Shown: positions 21,946 to 34,660, counted from the stretch's first letter. The stretch: DNA of 64,000 bases from Canna indica (GCA_034359265.1 CP136890.1:37077001-37141000), one strand, 5' to 3'. Program-made: numbers and translations. The notes: a model not told the origin generated them from the letters alone.

Positions 21946-23729
21946 AATATTCATACCCATATGAATTTTCATTTTTCTATATACAACCTAGAAGGAAAAT
22001 CACATATCAAATTTCTTATTACCCAATCACAAAAATATATACAAGACAAGAAAAAAAACTCATATTTTCATAACCAAATAATAGTGTCATTTTCATAACC
22101 AAAATCGAGCATCTACAATCGAGTATATTATCAAACAAATACAAACATTACTAAAAGTCAAATTTTCCCTAACATCAACCAAATTGTGTAGTGCAAAATC
22201 ATAACCAACATACAAATCTTAACCAAATACAAATCAATTATCAACAAAATTAACAACCAACATGAAAATCATAACCTAGATGGAGGTGGAGGTGGAGGTG
22301 CGGTGGAAGCTGAAGGTGAATCTGTTGATTGCAAAGAGTTGACTGGAAAGCCGAGTTGTGTTAACATCAACCGAACTTGAGCTTCAACTTGTGCTTGTAC
22401 TTGCGACAACACTTGTGATTGTTGTGATTGCATTGATGCTTCTAATTCAGTAATATATCATCGCATGGATGTCATCTCAGTCTGCATCGCATTCCACTCA
22501 TCATTCATTCGACCATGCCCCGATGTACTAGATTCTGCTGAGCTAGAACTCTCCATAATGGATTTAACATCCGCTCGACATCCAAAATCGTAAACCCGAT
22601 TATGAGATGGATGTCTAGAGGCATTAATCCATTCTTCAGGATCTAAAACGGGTTGTGATGCTATATTTGTACCATACTTTTCTATGATCGATGCCTCATA
22701 AGCCTCTTGTATAATGTTTTATAAAAATAGTTAATTATGATATTTTAAAAAGAAGCAACATATAAAATAAATACATACCGCAACACTCTGCGATTTGTTG
22801 CCGATATAGTCACCCTCGCCACTATTACACTTATGAGTATGCTTAAACAACTCAAGATGGGTTGGGGGTCGGTTCAACTTTTCTTCCTACAAAAAATGAC
22901 AAATAATATTTAATTAAAAAAACATATAGGATAACAAATTTTATTAATATCATACCAATTTTCTTCGATGAGCCACAAATGAAATAGATCCACCTGTATG
23001 TCGTGTGACGTCACTATCTACCTCTTTCTTACGATTTTGATGAGAAACTTCAAATTTTCTCCTCCACTTCTCCATAACCCAATACTCACTAATAAGTTGA
23101 TTCCACACATCTAGAGATATCCATGGAGGGCCAAATCCATTAGTTCGACTAATATCATCAGTATTAGTCTTTCTTTTCGCATAATTCCTTGTATCACACA
23201 TATTGTTAGAAAAGCGTCGACAAGCTGTTCTATCCCATATTTCATGAACCTCGTTTGTCCTAGATGGATCCCAACGATAAACTGTCTGAAAAAAGACAAA
23301 TAAGTTAATGAAATGATAGTTGACAACATTCTAAAGAAGTACCAATTTGATGCAATTATATGATCACACAATCAATCAATCTTGTTCTCTGTACATTGAT
23401 AGACATAGAAAGGAAAATACAATCAATCTTTACTGGTGTCAAGCTCTTTTAATTTCTTATTTCTTTTTTAAATATTCCAATGGTGCAACACAGTTGCCTA
23501 AGATATATGTCAATGCTCCAAGTAAATTCCAATAGGAGAGTCAATAGCAGATTGCTTTATTGACTTGCTCTCCAAGTTATGCATGTATCTTTTTTCTTCT
23601 TCGGTTGGCAGTGGCCAAATTTAATTGTGTTGTGTTCATAAGAATGAAACTAGTATTGTTGCAAGGTGGAATGGGAGGCAATGTATAAAATTCTAAACAT
23701 GATGGAATTTCCTGATTCTTTTATCACAT

Positions 23730-24165
23730 GGATTAAATGCTGTATTGAAACTACTGACATTTGGAGGGACCCTTGGCTGGGAGAGGTTCCTTTAATGTTT
23801 TGGCCTACTTTTTTTTATTGTAAACTGGTAGAAAAATTGTAAGTGGGTCAAGGAGTTGCTAACAGGTGATGAGTGGAACACGGAGATGGTCAAGGAGCAT
23901 TTTGGTGAAGCTGTCTATGAAACTGGGGTTTTTGAAATGCATACTGGTTTTTGAAAAGTAAAGAGGAGCTGGAGGAGGGTCTTGGAGTTTCTTAGAATGA
24001 TGTATGGAAATTGAGGATTTCTCAAAATGCAAAATTATTTGTGTGGAAATTGCTTTGGAAGAGGAGGATCATATTGAGCATATTTTTTTCAAGTGTGAAA
24101 CAGCAAGGAGGTACTTGACCTTGGCTGAGGAACTTCTGGAGATTAAATTCAGATAGACCTAGGTC
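23730..24165 (+). pseudogene. LINE (L1-type) zf-RVT fragment
   Basis: In broken frames I read DPWLGEVPLMFWPT (about 23766-23810), then VWKLRISQNAKLFVWKLL (about 24004-24058) and EEDHIEHIFFKCETARRYL (about 24061-24118). These match the region after the reverse transcriptase of plant L1 elements: a W-x-DPWL block, then WxLxxPxKxxxFxW, and a C-x-x-C/H-x-F-C zinc-like motif. The piece is small, has stops, and sits in the long gap of the TNPA-like gene. Confidence 0.6.
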
Positions 24166-24429
24166 CTACTTGAACCTGATTTTTGTATATTATGCCTTGT
24201 TTAAATCTGTACATAGCCAATTTAAGAAAACCTAAGTACAACTCTGTTTGATCCACTTGGACTACTTATTGACTAAAAAGAATGTTAGGATGTTCAGTCA
24301 TCCTTGAATTAATCAATCAATTTGGACGCAACAAAGTATTAACCAAAATAATTCAACAAACACAAAGAATAACAATGATCTATACTTAACAAGGAAGAAG
24401 AACTAACTAACCTAATTGGTTTTCCATAT

Positions 24430-24530
24430 TTAAGCACATAGAGATTGACTACCACTTCACTAAGGAGAAAGTGCAATTCAAGGAGATCAGAATGCCCTTT
24501 GTGGGTGGATTTCTTACTAATTGGTAACTT
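24430..24530 (+). pseudogene. Copia RNase H scrap
   Basis: One frame reads FKHIEIDYHFTKEKVQFKEI then RMPFVGGFLTNW and a stop, matching the H-I-E-I-D-x-H-F-V-R-E-K block close to the end of copia polyproteins. Nothing before it continues the polyprotein. Confidence 0.6.
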
Positions 24531-26335
24531 CTACACATTCAAAGTTTCCTTCTAATAACTTGAATATCTATTTTGTTCTTCTCCCTTTATTTAATTTTTT
24601 TGTTGGCAGCAACATCTTGTAGCCCAATGAAGACAGGGAGCAAAAGATCCTCCTTTATGCTTGCTGCAATCATTATCATCAGGTCTTTCTCATTGATTTG
24701 TATTTTTCCTATTTGATATATGTGCAAGAATAATCTTTTTCAATAATTTGTATTACTGGTCATAACTAATTAACTAGTTGGTTTTTTTGGAGGTGCATAG
24801 AATTAAGTTTTATCCTAGTTACATGGAATCAAATGCTTAGATGCTCTGAAGGGTGGTTTACTTCATTATACTAGGTCTGCACACCTGGATTACAACACAA
24901 CCACAACTGTACTGGAAATAAAAATATCATGTTGAACAAACTTCTGATATATGACCTGTTATGTATAACCTATATGACAAGGCGAGCACAATTTATCTTT
25001 TCATTGAGATTTAAATTGATTTTTTAGTTGCTGCAATTTAAGGGTCACTGGAGAGTAAGAGACAAACAATTTATGTAAGTTGACAAGAGGTTTTATGAGG
25101 TAACTGGAGAGTCAGAGACAGAGACAAACAGCTTAAGTCAATAAGAGGTTCTATCGATCTATGCTGAGGTCATAACATCATACAACAGTTTGAAAGTAAA
25201 GTTCAATGTACGAATTTGGGTGTATAAATTTGTTATCCATAGTGTGGTTAGTAGCAGTAGTTATCTGGAGTTGTAACTTGTAGTGTTCTACAAAAGGTAG
25301 GCAATTCTCACTTCTTTCATGGCAGATGAATACACTTTGCTATCAAATCTTTTTTTTCATAAATAGCCAAAATATAGTAATATGTCAATCAACATTATTT
25401 ATTTGGTTATGTTGTCCGCTTCACCTTCTACATTTGTCTGAACTTCTTATATGTGATAAAGATGAATGCTTCAGTGGTACTTGGGTTTACTAAGAGCCAT
25501 TTTTCTTGCTTTAAGTTTTAGTAGTTAATTCATACTGGAGCTTCATTGTTCTCAACTGTTCACTTTTATTTGCAAAGTTTGAGGTAAGTACGTAACTATT
25601 GCTTTGATCTATTACATCATATTTTAAAATTTTGATATATTATCATTTCTTTTCTCCTACCTTGACTATTTAGCTGTAGACTCAGTGTAGAAAACATAAT
25701 AAAATTAGAAAAAAATTTGAAAAAATATATTTACTTGAAAATATGCAAGGAAACATAATAAAGGTTTCCTTGCATATTTATAGCAAATCAGGGTCGAGGG
25801 ATAAATCCTCATAACTTGGAGGCATAGAATGTCCATTTTGGTTATGAAATTATTTAAGCAACTTGTGCTCCATGTACTCCTATAAGGCAATCATTAGATT
25901 GGTCTCTTTTTCAATACTAGTTTTTTGTGACAGAACACTAATAAGAAATCCACCTCTTAGAAATCAAACTCAAACACTCAGAATGGAAGAAAGTAACCAA
26001 CAGCAAGTGTAAAAAGATCAATAAACTTAATATCACAATAGTTTTAGAGCTGTGAAAATCAAGCAAGAATACATGAAAATCTAAATAGCAAATATAAAAA
26101 ACACTCCATATCTTCACTAGTAGAGAAGTAATCCAATTTCTATTTTCCTTGCAAAAAGAAGGATGAGACTAGTGAACTTTTTCTATTTCTATACAAAGTA
26201 CATTATTTAGACTACTTATCCACTTTCTATTCCAGTGGTGTAGGAAGAGCATGAAAGTCTGGCATCAATGAAACTGGAACTAAAAATGCGAGAATAGAAA
26301 GTGGAAATTTGTGACTTACATTTAAGAAATTTGAC
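24531..26335. other. CACTA-2 interior without recognised genes
   Basis: AT-rich, intron-like sequence within the long gap between TNPA-like exons. The only distinct structure is the perfect hairpin at 25741-25777. Confidence 0.45.
25741..25777. repeat. Perfect 14-bp hairpin
   Basis: ATATGCAAGGAAAC (25741-25754) pairs exactly with GTTTCCTTGCATAT (25764-25777) around a 9-base loop. Confidence 0.92.
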
Positions 26336-26991
26336 TTGCTTTATAGGGAAATACCTTAAATTTGTCTCAAATGAATTCCTTTACATGTGATGGTACTTGA
26401 GACCAACATGGTCATGCACCCGTGAAATTTGCCTTAATTATTGATGAAATATCTCGTACTACTTCTGTCTCGGGAAAGCTGCAAAAAAGAATGTTAACAA
26501 ATAAACACATTATAAAATGATGTTAATAAATATCTTATTTTTACAAATGATGGTGTTTGAATATCTGACTACATATATACCTTTTCTTATCAATAATTAG
26601 TAGGTGTCTATCATCTGGTGTCTTTGGCGGCTGTGAAGGCTGATTTGGTCCTCTTCCTCGACTTTGATGTGAAGTATCATCACTTTGTGTAGGAATAAAT
26701 GTGTCATGGATAGACGTAAATGGTATAATAGGAACTGATGACATCAAAGGCAAATTCACTGAAGGTTGTGAGGGTAACGATGCTGTCGATTTCGACAGTG
26801 TACGAATACTAGGTGTTTCTATGGGAACAGGAACAGTTATAGATATAGGTATCGTGGGTGCTAAAGAATCAATCACATGTACAGGTTCAAGTATCATGGG
26901 TGCAAAAGAAATGATCACAGGTGGTACAGGTATATCTTCAGATGATGAATGTATAGAAGTGGTAGAAGGGTATTGACTCAAAGGAGGACGC

Positions 26992-27044
26992 CCTCGTCCT
27001 CGACCTCGACCTCGACCTCGACCTCGACCTCGACCTCGACCTCG
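26992..27044. repeat. CCTCGA hexanucleotide repeat coding Gly-Arg
   Basis: About nine copies of CCTCGA/CCTCGT on the plus strand, read as RGRGRG in the TNPA-like N terminus on the minus strand. Confidence 0.95.
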
Positions 27045-27059
27045 TGTACTCACCAATAC

Positions 27060-28795
27060 TTAATAAAACAATTGAAGCATATATAAATAATTGAAGATGA
27101 TTAGAAGGATATATAAACATATAGTGTCATCCAAATTCTGATAAAATACCTTATAACTTGTTAAATCCCTATGCAACTGAAGACTATAGACTTGAATATG
27201 TACCAAGCTACCTCATGTCAGAACAGTGGGTGTCTGTCCATCTATTGCCATCAACCAGAGACTATAGACTTGAATAAAATACCTTATTCATTGCCATCTA
27301 TTTTGATGCAGTGGGGTCTACATATATTAATAGCCATTAATTTGGATTTTATTATTACTATCAACACTTTATGCTCTCAACCTTCACTGTCATTTATGAT
27401 ACTTGCAGTTTTGAAAAGCAATATGGAGTTGTTTTAATAGCTACCACTAGAAATCTTAAACGAATTCTTAGTGTAAGATTATCAGGAATTCTAAGTGTCT
27501 TGTCTCTGGATTAATTTAATTGCTTACTAATGAAGTTAACTGTCATTAACTGTCAAGCTACTATTGAACAAATGGAGTTAACTGTCATTAATTTAATTGC
27601 TTACTAATGGAGTTAACCGTCACTAGAAATCCTTATCTAACTACCTAGCAAGTGTAGGAGAAGTTGTGTTTACATTTATCCTCATCTCTTCTTTGTTATT
27701 TCCTTTGACAGGTTTTGAGTAGAGTTGTTGCTTTGAAGGAGTCTTGTAGTGTGTTCTGTTGTTTTCTTTACAAGAAGATTGTGTGTTCTCTTTGATTTTA
27801 ATGAGCTCACACCAGGTTTATATCATAGGAAGAAGTCTCCGACAGCAAGCAGTGCCACCAATCTCACTGCTGGAGATCTCATTTCAGCCATCAAGGACTT
27901 GAGATGCAGCGACCCATGATGAGATCTCAAAGCCAAGTCCATACCACATACCCATTCATCACAAAATTCTAAATGTTTTGGGATATCTTGATGGCTTCTA
28001 TGAGTCAAAATCACATTCCCATGTTTTTTCTGACTTCATAGCCAAAGATCTAGCACTGACCATTAAACTCGAATAAAAGACTTCTATCTTCAGATAGTCT
28101 AAGGTACAAATCTGATTGGCAAATCTCATCCATATTCTAGACGGATACTGCTTAGATTTTTTTCTAAATTTTAAATAAAAAAGCTTGAATAATTCACATG
28201 TTATCAAGTTTCAACCAGGTGAACTTAAATTAACAAATTGCAACCCAATCTCACTTCTATTCTACTTTTTCAATGCCATATTACTTGTCCTTAAAAAGTG
28301 CCCAAAGAAAAATAACAAGAAAATAAGTTTTAAAAAAGGGGTGGGGATTCGTGTACAATCTACAATTTAAAAGAAAATTTAACTGTGACGGTCAGAATTT
28401 ACATGGAATTTATGAGAAAGTTATAAGCTATCTGAAAATTTAACTGACTGTCAGAATTTACATGTGTATGCTTCTTGTACATGTTTCAAAGATAGCAGAA
28501 TGATACCTGAAAATTATAAAAGTTTTACAGCAATTTCACTACTAATTGCAACTTAATCTCAGCAAGTAAATGATATAATTCTAGCTACTGATGGAGATGG
28601 TATCTGTGGTTTGCAAGGGTACATACAACATTTAAATATTTGGAGAAAACTCGATATTCGAAATAAGAGGAGGGAAACATCTTCAGAAACCAAAGAAGCA
28701 ATTTAGAAAATTAATATAAAATTTTAGGGAGGACAAACAACATGAAAGAACTTAATGTTAAAAGATAATGAACAAAGCTCAAATCATATTCTTAC
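27060..28795. other. CACTA-2 interior between TNPA-like and TNP2 genes
   Basis: Contains short direct duplications such as GGAGTTAACTGTCATTAA (27531-27620) and TGAAGACTATAGACTTGAATA (27177 and 27260). Minus-strand open frames at 27823-28207 look non-random (PKHLEFCDEWVCGMDLALRS) but I do not recognise a family. They could be a further captured fragment or the TNP2 promoter-proximal junk. Confidence 0.35.
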
Positions 28796-28891
28796 ATAAG
28801 CTGTCCTTGTAAACTTTAGTCTCTTCTCAACAAAGTTTTCTAGTTTCTTTTCATAAAGCTCAATTGGCAGCAACTTCCACTTCTTGTAGCT
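28796..28891 (-). pseudogene. Exon-like fragment of an unrecognised gene
   Basis: Bounded on the minus strand by TTGCAG (acceptor) and GTAAGA (donor), this 96-bp block is open. It reads SYKKWKLLPIELYEKKLENF, then VEKRLKFTRTAY, an amphipathic, lysine-rich stretch. It resembles none of the CACTA proteins. Given that CACTA-2 carries two other captured genes, this is a candidate third one, but I cannot name it. Confidence 0.45.
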
Positions 28892-29196
28892 CTGCAATGA
28901 TTAATTTTAAGCAATTACAATCCAATAACACCACCCGAAGTATGTACCTTTAGAGAAAGTAGAAATTATGAAGGAACTCAAGCATCAAGCATAAAACTTC
29001 AAATAATTCAAACATGTCAAACAATGTGAAAACTAAAAAAGTAGGCATTAGCTATTAGTTCTACATATTAGATAGTCAGTCATGTCTGCATTAGAAATAA
29101 ATTACAAATAGTGACTCCTCAACTATAAGCCCTCACGGCCCACTAAACATATATATTAGATAATTTGAAAAAAGTATAATAGAAGTTTAAAAAGTT

Positions 29197-30466
29197 TCAA
29201 TCATCATTCTTCTCATTTGACAAATACTCATCAACTTTATCATCTTCAGTATCTTCATCTTCAATGTCAACAGCATTTGCTTCTTCTTCATCCTCCTCAA
29301 TGGCATGTGTTTGAGTTCTCAAGAAAAATTCATGTTGATCTACCTCATCAACTACTTCAACATTAACTAATACATTGGATGCATCTAACTCTGTTGTAGG
29401 CATAATAGGTTGTATTGCTTCAACCTCATCCTCTTGAAAAAAATCATCGATCTGTGGAGGGATATTATCGTCTGATTCTTCGATGTCTAATATATCATAT
29501 TTATTTCTTGCTTTAATTTTGCATGCAACCCACCAATCACTCTTTTTTTTCTTTGAGAGGTAACTCGTGTAATAAACTTGTTGAGTTTGCTCGGCTAACA
29601 CAAAAGGAGCATCAATATAAAGTTTTAACTTGTGATTGATTTCAACAAGTCCATGACGAGGATGTACCCTAACTCCTTTTACGGTATCAAACCACTCACA
29701 TTTAAATAACACTACCTGATTTCCTTCACCAAAGTATTCTACCTGTACAATATCAATCAGGATGTCATAGTAATCACGATCATAATCATTGTAACAACTG
29801 CCCTTAACACAAACACCATTGTTTATTATTTTCTTTCCATGTGAATATTCCTTTGTGTGAAACTTATATCCATTAACAAAATAACCCTTCATAGATCGAA
29901 CAAATCTTTGCGGGCCTTGTGCAATGGCAAGAATTCGACTATCAATCGTGTCAATATTATGATTAACCTATCACAAAAAAAGAAAAAGAACAATTTATAA
30001 TGTAGTCATGATTATTCATATTGAGACAAAAATTATTATATTATTCAACTTACATAGTCTCTCAATAATTTTGGAAATTCTCTATCTCGTAACTTCTCAA
30101 GCTTTGCGTCAGTCAAGTGTGGTTCTCTTTGCATAACGATATTATTAAACTCACTAAAAAATAATAAAGTTTACATTAATATAAAATAAATATATGAAAT
30201 AACTAACACTACTATACGTACTCAATGAAAGGAGAGATCTCTTCACAATTCATAAGTACGTTAAGCTCAATTGCTTTATACTCAGTTTCGTCGACCCTCC
30301 TATAACGCCCAACAACCCCACAAGGTCGATCAGAATAGATAAAGATAGATAGACGTCCCATGGTAGTTGGAACTCCACCTTCATCATTTCGAGGTACTTG
30401 ATTCAACCTTGTGTATACCTTTTGGTCTAAAAATAAAATGAACAAGAAATTAATATTTCTTATATA

Positions 30467-30511
<45 letters not shown>

Positions 30512-32943
30512 TCACAAATCAATTCAACCTTGGTTCGAAGTAAAAAGAACAAAAAATAGAAATTTCACTTTTTTCGATTTTTCACTTTTTTCTTCAACTA
30601 AAGCATATACCTAAAAATATTCTTAGAAATTAAGACATAATTTTTTAAAAAAAATTCAATCAAGAATAAAAAGGAAGATGTGTTATCTTTCAAATCTATA
30701 CATCCATCTATATTGTACCGGACCACCAATTTTAGCCTCATAAGCTAAGTGAATGGGGAGATGCTCCATAGAGTCAAAAAAACTTGGTGGAAACATTTTC
30801 TCAAGCTTGCATAGTATCTCGACAATGTTTAACTTAAGTCGTTCTACATCCTCAATTCGAAACACACTTGAACACAAGTCCCGAAAAAATAAACTCAGCT
30901 CAATTAATGCATCACATACTGGATCAAGTAATAAATCAAGAAAGGCAATTGGAATAAGCCTTTGCATGAAAACATGACAATCGTGACTTTTCATTCCATA
31001 GAATTTGTAGTCATCTATATTTACACACCGACTTATGTTTGAAGCATAACCATCGGAAAATTTTAATTCTTTAACCCATTGACATACTGCTTTGATTTGT
31101 TCTTCTTCAACACAAATTTTAATTCTTCAACATGTTCCATTTAACATGCTCTAATTCTAACTCGGGGCGCTTGCAATACTTAGGCAAATCAACTCTGGCC
31201 TTGACATTGTCTTTTGTTTTCCCCTTGATGTCCATCACTATATTGAATATATTTTCAAATACATTTCGTTCAATATGCATCACATTTAAATTATATTGAA
31301 TTAAATTTGTATGCCAATACGGTAAACTTCAAAAGATACTTTTTAACCCAATTATGTTGTTGGCCAAATCCAAAAATTCTAGCATTAATACATTAATTTC
31401 CAAAATGAAAATCAGGCAATTTAACGACACGTGCCTTTATATCATCGCCCAATAATCGTGGAGGTGGAATATCTCTTTCAATTTAGTCTTTCATAAATTT
31501 ATCTCTTTATCGTCGATATGGATGATCGAGAGGGAGAAATAGACGATGACAATCGAAAAATGATATCTTTCTCCCATTTTCGAGAATAAAAGCTTTGCTA
31601 CGCTCTAAACAATAGGGACAAACTAACGTCCCGTGTGTGCTCCATCCTGATAGCATAGCATATGCACGGAAGTCGCTAATAGTCCACATAAGTGCTGCTC
31701 TCATTTGAAAATTTTGTTTTCTAAACACATCATATGTCAAAATTCCATCAGACCATAACATGTTCAGTTCATCTATCAATGGCCTCAAAAATATGTCAAG
31801 TTCTTTACGTGGGCTCTTTGGTCCAGGAATTATCAAATTTAAGAACATAAACTGATCCTTCAAACACATAGATGGCGGCAAATTGTATAAAATAATGAGC
31901 ACGGGCCAAACTGAATAGGGAATAAAAGAATGCCCGAATGGGTTGAAACCATCGGTGCACAATCTTAATCTGACATTCCTTGGGTCAGAAGAAAATGAAG
32001 GATGGTGAGCATCAAATTGTTTCCATGCCTTACTATGTGCAGGATGTGCAACAACATCGAAAGTACGATTCTTAGCATGTCAAATCATATGCCTTACAGT
32101 TTTTTCGAACATAAAAAGTCTTCGAAGTCTTGGTGCTATAGGGAGATATCATAAGACCTTATACGGTATATTTTTTCGTCTACCATTATTTAATAGTTTT
32201 GGCTTATATCGAGCATGTCCACATACTGAGCACTGCGTTAAATTTATTGTTTCTTTATAAAACAACATGTAATTATTCTGACATGCATCTATCTTCTCGT
32301 ACCCAAGTCCTAATTTCTTCATCTTCTTTGTTTTGTAAAAATTTTCTTCCAACTTCGCATCTTCTGGTAACATATCTTTAATTATTAACATCAGCCGATC
32401 ATAGCAAGCTTCACTCATGTTAAACTCAGATTTGCAATTAAGCAACTTTGACATGGCTGATAGCCTACTTTGACTCTTACAACCACTCCACAATGGCTCA
32501 TCTGCGTAATATAGTAATTCAAAAAGCTTGGTGGCTTCATCATTTGGTCTTTCTTCTACATTTGTTAAGTCAATACTTTCAATACCGATTGCATCCACCA
32601 CCATATTTCTATATGGATTTTGAGGAGCATCAAAGCTTTCTGATTGAGGAATGCTTGAGGATTCACCAACTTCTTCACTTGTCAACTCCCCATGTACAAT
32701 CCATTATGTGTAGCCAAATTTAAATCCCTTCGAACATAAGTGATATTTCACCTCATCTCGACAATGAAATTGAAGATTATTACATCGTCGACATGGGCAC
32801 CTAATTTTATCACCAGAAATATACTGAGTTTTGAAGTATGCAAAATCAAGAAATCCCTTGACTCCTTCTATAAATTCATTAGCCAACACTCCTCCAATTA
32901 TTTGACGTTTCATCCAACTACGATCGGTATACATTTTGATTAA
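29197..32943 (-). pseudogene. TNP2-type CACTA transposase of CACTA-2 (decayed)
   Basis: Reading from right to left: a transposase-associated domain (MYTDRSWMKRQ, FLDFAYF, CPCRRCNN) at 32704-32934; a linker with EPLWSGCKSQSRLSAMSKLL; the Transposase_21 core at 31507-31962 with LCTDGFNPFGHSFIPYSVWP and LSGWSTHGTLVCPYC; a DUF4218-like part at about 30683-30994 (PIHLAYEAKIGGPVQYRWMY); and a DUF4216 C-terminal domain at 29197-29892 (YFVNGYKFHTKEY, GVCVKG, FKCEWFDT) with a long acidic tail. In-frame stops occur near 32704, 32149 and 32080 (TGA for TGG in M-I-W-H), and at two further places before 31440. The frame itself is kept through 32934-31507. TNP2 cuts and joins the element ends. Confidence 0.92.
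30471..30507. repeat. (TA)n microsatellite
   Basis: A TA run of about 37 bases within an intron-like part of the TNP2 gene. Confidence 0.95.
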
Positions 32944-33394
32944 CTCTTTTCAACCTAGCAACAATATTAAGCACATTAATTATTAACATGCACAACATAT
33001 AAAGGAAACCTTAGAGTTAGAAACTCCAGCATCAGCTTATGCTATGTCCAAACATATAGTTGAAATTTGACATATGGAATTTGACTTAACAATAGAAACT
33101 CAAAGGACACAGAGATATCATATTAATGTAAAGTCCAACCCTATGCTCCCTATTCACCAAGCTTACAAGCTACAAGCAACCACATAAGTTAATCTAACAT
33201 TGGATCCATAGGAAACTATCATGAAAGGAAGAAGACGGAAGAGTAGCCAACATTGGATCCATACCAATCCAACACAAATCATGGTATATGTAACACAAAT
33301 CATTGAATAGGGAAAATATCATAATGTAGAGAAAATATGAATTGAAAATCATTGAATTGAAAATCCAACGAACAGAAATCTAGAATTAGATACT
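32944..33394. other. CACTA-2 interior between TNP2 start and the SEND1 fragment
   Basis: AT-rich sequence with repeated AACATTGGATCCATA words (33197, 33249) and several ATCATTGAAT words (33299-33360). No gene is recognised. Confidence 0.4.
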
Positions 33395-34660
33395 CAATCA
33401 TGCGGGTGAAGATAAGATATGGTCATCCTTACTACTTGGTCAAATGGAAGAGAGTTGCCATTGGCACTGTCCTTCACACTATCTCTGATGAGCAAACTGA
33501 ACCGCACCATATTCAATCATTAGGACATGATGAATCTGCAGATCAATTAGATAAACCAGACAGTCCAACAATTCTTGTAGACAATGGATGCTGCTTTCTG
33601 TTGACTGATGAAAATATGGATCTTGTTCAAGCTGCATTTCCCAAAGAGGTAAACAAATTCTCCGAAGAAAAGGTATGCACTATAGTTTCTTTCCACGATC
33701 ATCTTTTAGGTTGTAATGCAATTCTGAGGCAAAAAAATTCCTTCCTGTGTTTAAACCAAGGGTCATCGTAGCCATATATGTTTGTTTATGATTTGATCAC
33801 ATCTAAGTTATATAACCTTATAATCTAAGTTAACACAAACTGGGTAGTCCTCAAAAGCATTTCTACTATGCAAGGTGATCTACCTAAGGGCTTTGGATCA
33901 GTGATTCAAGTGATGCAAAATTCAAATATTCAAATTTGGATTCAAATTAATGTTGATATACATGTATTAGTTCTTTGGCCACCTTGCTATCATATATGCC
34001 ATCAAAGACTTTGTTGAAGAATTTGTTTAAATCCTTGCTAGTTTTTTAGTTTAAATCATATTAAAGTTATTTTCTTGAAGAATTTGTTGCATATAATACA
34101 CTTGTCATATATGCCATCAAAGACCAATTGACCATGCAATAGGCCAATAACTATAGTACTTCTTTCCTGATTTCAGTAGCTATTTCCATTACCAAAAACC
34201 ATTTTGAATCATTAGTTTGTTTTGTGATATTTCACTATCAACAAATAAGTTTTAGCGGGCAGTTGTTAAGAATAGATGTTGTTATGTTTCTACTTTTACA
34301 CGAGACAAGTTTGTTATCTTTTTCTCATGATGACTAAGCCTGAGAATGAATTAATGTGTAGCCATTGAAGTATAAGAATCACTTGGTAACACCAGAGTTG
34401 ATATTTGTGATTGTTTGTAGAAGGGCAAATACGAAATCAAAGCTGATATCTCTAACAAGTTGGCATCTTCTAAATCTCCTGGGGTGCAACTAAGCATTAC
34501 TGAGTTTTACCGTTCAACAAAAGTAGTGGCTCATGATAAATCCGGCGAGGATTCAGAGGATTCATGCAAAAGTCAGCCTTCAAGAAACAAGAAAAAGAAG
34601 TCAGTTGATGTGAATAAGAACCTACCGAAGTCTGTTAGGAGGCGGCTCTTATTTGACTGA
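33395..34660 (+). pseudogene. SEND1: Captured 3' half of a SEND1/GEN-like flap endonuclease gene
   Basis: Two exons are clear. The first (about 33395-33672) reads RVKIRYGHPYYLVKWKR then a linker and VDNGCCFLLTDENMDLVQAA, FPKEVNKFSEEK, ending at a GTATGC donor. The intron runs to an AG at 34421. The second (34422-34660) begins KGKYEIKADIS and ends GVQLSITEFYRSTK, a basic linker and KSVRRRLLFD before a TGA stop. This is the C-terminal region of plant GEN-like 2/SEND1 proteins, structure-specific DNA nucleases of the Rad2/XPG family that act on flaps and Holliday junctions. The N-terminal nuclease domains are absent. Frame and splice sites look intact, so the capture may be fairly recent. It runs opposite to the CACTA-2 transposase genes. 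GEN1-type paralogues are the alternative identity. Confidence 0.82.

Larger units (their letters stand above)
22277..27056 (-). pseudogene. TNPA-like gene (Transposase_24 family) of CACTA-2
   Basis: Five exon-like blocks read from right to left. First (26541-27056): MVSTRGRGRGRG leader with a long Gly-Arg tract and a Ser/Thr/Pro-rich part, ending PKTPDDRHLLIIDKKR at a GTATAT donor. Second (about 26340-26483): FPETEVVRDISSIIKANF, with two stops. Third (about 22956-23290): WDPSRTNEVHEIWDRTACRR, PPWISLDVWNQLISEYWVMEKW and RHTGGSISFVAHRRKL, the family signature. Fourth (22779-22886): RPPTHLELFKHTH and SGEGDYIGNKS. Fifth (about 22277-22725): a Gln-rich coiled coil with a TGA stop, ending PPPPPPSRL. 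The 3 kb gap between blocks two and three holds LINE and copia scraps. TNPA-type proteins bind subterminal repeats and assist transposition. Confidence 0.85.

Noticed and set aside
26701..26976. 91-residue plus-strand frame
   Set aside because: Antisense shadow of the TNPA-like first exon, which has a family-like product and splice donor.
29197..29892. A separate host gene for an acidic 231-residue protein
   Set aside because: The product is the DUF4216 domain plus the acidic tail of TNP2, repeated in CACTA-4 at 57915-58667.
33395..34660. A functional host SEND1 gene
   Set aside because: The N-terminal nuclease domains are absent and the fragment lies within a CACTA element; no promoter or upstream exons seen.
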